From NCBI GenBank assembly GCA_000333855.2, contig CM007346.1:962365-1026364 (forward strand): a stretch of 64,000 bases of DNA. Direction: 5' to 3'. Below are positions 63,251 to 64,000 of the stretch, piece by piece; position 1 is the first letter of the stretch; each line of letters starts with the position of its first letter. The position numbers were made by a program, and so were the translations under genes. Origin of the DNA: Endotrypanum monterogeii. Taxonomy: Eukaryota; Euglenozoa; Kinetoplastea; Trypanosomatida; Trypanosomatidae. Under the pieces are notes generated by a model that had not been told where the DNA came from, ran no database searches, and saw nothing but the letters and a program-made list of their open reading frames with translations.

Positions 63251-64000
63251 ATGGACTTTTTACTCTGTGCGGGGGCGTCGATGGCCTTTATCGGCTCCTT
63301 TTATGTGTGGCCACGTGAGCGCAAGTTTGTTTGCACCGCTTGGAAGTCGCTAAGCGCCGCTTCATCTAATCCGAACGTTTATGTAGATCGCGGTAGTAGC
63401 GAAACGATTTACAGACGGACAATTTCTCTTTCCTTGTGTTGCATTGTTAGCGGTGCCTATCTTGCATCTGGCATGGCATCCTCACCCATCATTGAACAGC
63501 GAGGCACCTATTGGAGTTCGATCATTCGCTCTTTGGTTTCAACGCTGCTCCTCTTTGCCGGGCCCATCGTAGATCTCCGTTTTCGCCGTACCATGACGCA
63601 GCCGACACATGCACTATTGTGCTGCCGAAACTTCTTGATTTGTCCGATAGGTGAAGAGCTTTTTTATCGCGGCGTTCTTTTTTCACTTCTATACCGCCGC
63701 TCGTCTCCCGCGCGCATTGGTGTTTCCTCTCTCTTTTTCGCCTTCTCCCACACCCACCACCTTGTCTCCCTGGCGTGTGTTGCCTACAAGGATAGTGTGG
63801 CCAAGGACCTTGACGAGATGAACCGTCTTGCAGAAGAACGTGCGTGCTGGCACTCGGCTGCACGTACCATGATGGGAATTCTCGTTTTTACTAGCCTTTT
63901 TGGTCTCCTGAGCGGTTATTATTATGAGTACGTTTGCCGAGGTAGTGTTGCCGCTATTGCTGCAGCCCACGCACTCTGCAACGTCATTGGTCCTCCAGAG
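63251..64000 (+). CDS. RCE1: RCE1, CAAX prenyl protease 2 (partial, cut by window end)
   Basis: The frame is open for 250 codons to the window end. An in-frame TGA at about 63155 and no ATG between fix the start at 63251. Several membrane helices are visible (about 3-20, 57-75, 90-108, 206-226). The CPBP-family motifs are complete so far: GEELFYR (E135, E136, R140), FSHTHH (H167, H170) and HALCN (H240, N244). These residues form the glutamate-based active site of RCE1, which removes the last three residues of prenylated CAAX proteins such as Ras-like GTPases in the ER membrane. An inserted polar loop (about 180-205) is typical of eukaryotic RCE1. The C-terminus is missing from the window. Confidence 0.9.
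   Translation, partial: MDFLLCAGASMAFIGSFYVWPRERKFVCTAWKSLSAASSNPNVYVDRGSSETIYRRTISLSLCCIVSGAYLASGMASSPIIEQRGTYWSSIIRSLVSTLLLFAGPIVDLRFRRTMTQPTHALLCCRNFLICPIGEELFYRGVLFSLLYRRSSPARIGVSSLFFAFSHTHHLVSLACVAYKDSVAKDLDEMNRLAEERACWHSAARTMMGILVFTSLFGLLSGYYYEYVCRGSVAAIAAAHALCNVIGPPE

Overview
The window looks like a directional gene cluster from a trypanosomatid, most likely a Leishmania-type parasite (Leishmaniinae). Every confident protein gene lies on the + strand. Introns are absent. Genes are separated by 0.7-5 kb of pyrimidine-rich, microsatellite-rich DNA, with polypyrimidine tract + AG signals (spliced-leader acceptors) ahead of many starts. SIDER-like dispersed repeats sit in the 3' intergenic regions. 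From memory only, the combination calcineurin A - NEK-type kinase - MDR2-type ABC transporter fits Leishmania chromosome 26; this needs a search to confirm. No strand switch, tRNA, rRNA, CRISPR or prokaryotic signal was seen.

Layout: a J-domain/zinc-finger protein (189-1667); calcineurin A with a complete regulatory tail (3640-5151); a large mitochondrial, helical-repeat (PPR-like) protein (7489-9849); two small proteins (12762-13046; 15149-15409); an ATP-grasp + SET fusion (16610-18199); a NEK-like kinase (22004-23311); a tiny, apparently frame-broken gene carrying an ACGT repeat (24239-24545); a small basic helical protein (24874-25329); a membrane protein joining a TULIP-like lumenal domain to a PqiA-type membrane domain (27251-29722); a coiled-coil protein (32928-35363); a FAD monooxygenase (36480-37844); an unknown protein (38960-39790); DPH3 (40459-40701); a SAP-like/Q-rich putative mitochondrial protein (42236-43384); a small protein (45644-45868); a protein with HECT-N-lobe-like repeats (46723-48471); a coiled-coil tandem-BRCT protein (50177-52678); a P-glycoprotein-type ABC transporter (54240-58046); and the start of RCE1, the CAAX protease, cut by the window end (63251-64000).

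Two dispersed repeat families stand out. Family A (about 450-475 bp) has three nearly identical copies: 1894-2343, 30093-30569, and an inverted copy at 31861-32333. The last two form an inverted pair around a 1.3-kb segment that holds a possible gene. Family B (up to about 885 bp, with an internal TG tract) has copies at about 6575-7111, 19945-20556 (interrupted by a run of N) and 43782-44666. The 5.2 kb between the ABC transporter and RCE1 is unusual: it holds coding-like but broken fragments on both strands and two long TA tracts with the same 3' flank.

The genes do not form one pathway, as is normal for trypanosomatid clusters, which are co-transcribed but regulated after transcription. 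The most unusual proteins are the TULIP-PqiA fusion (a candidate lipid-transfer system) and the ATP-grasp-SET fusion. The tetranucleotide-repeat mini-gene is the most unusual DNA-level signal.
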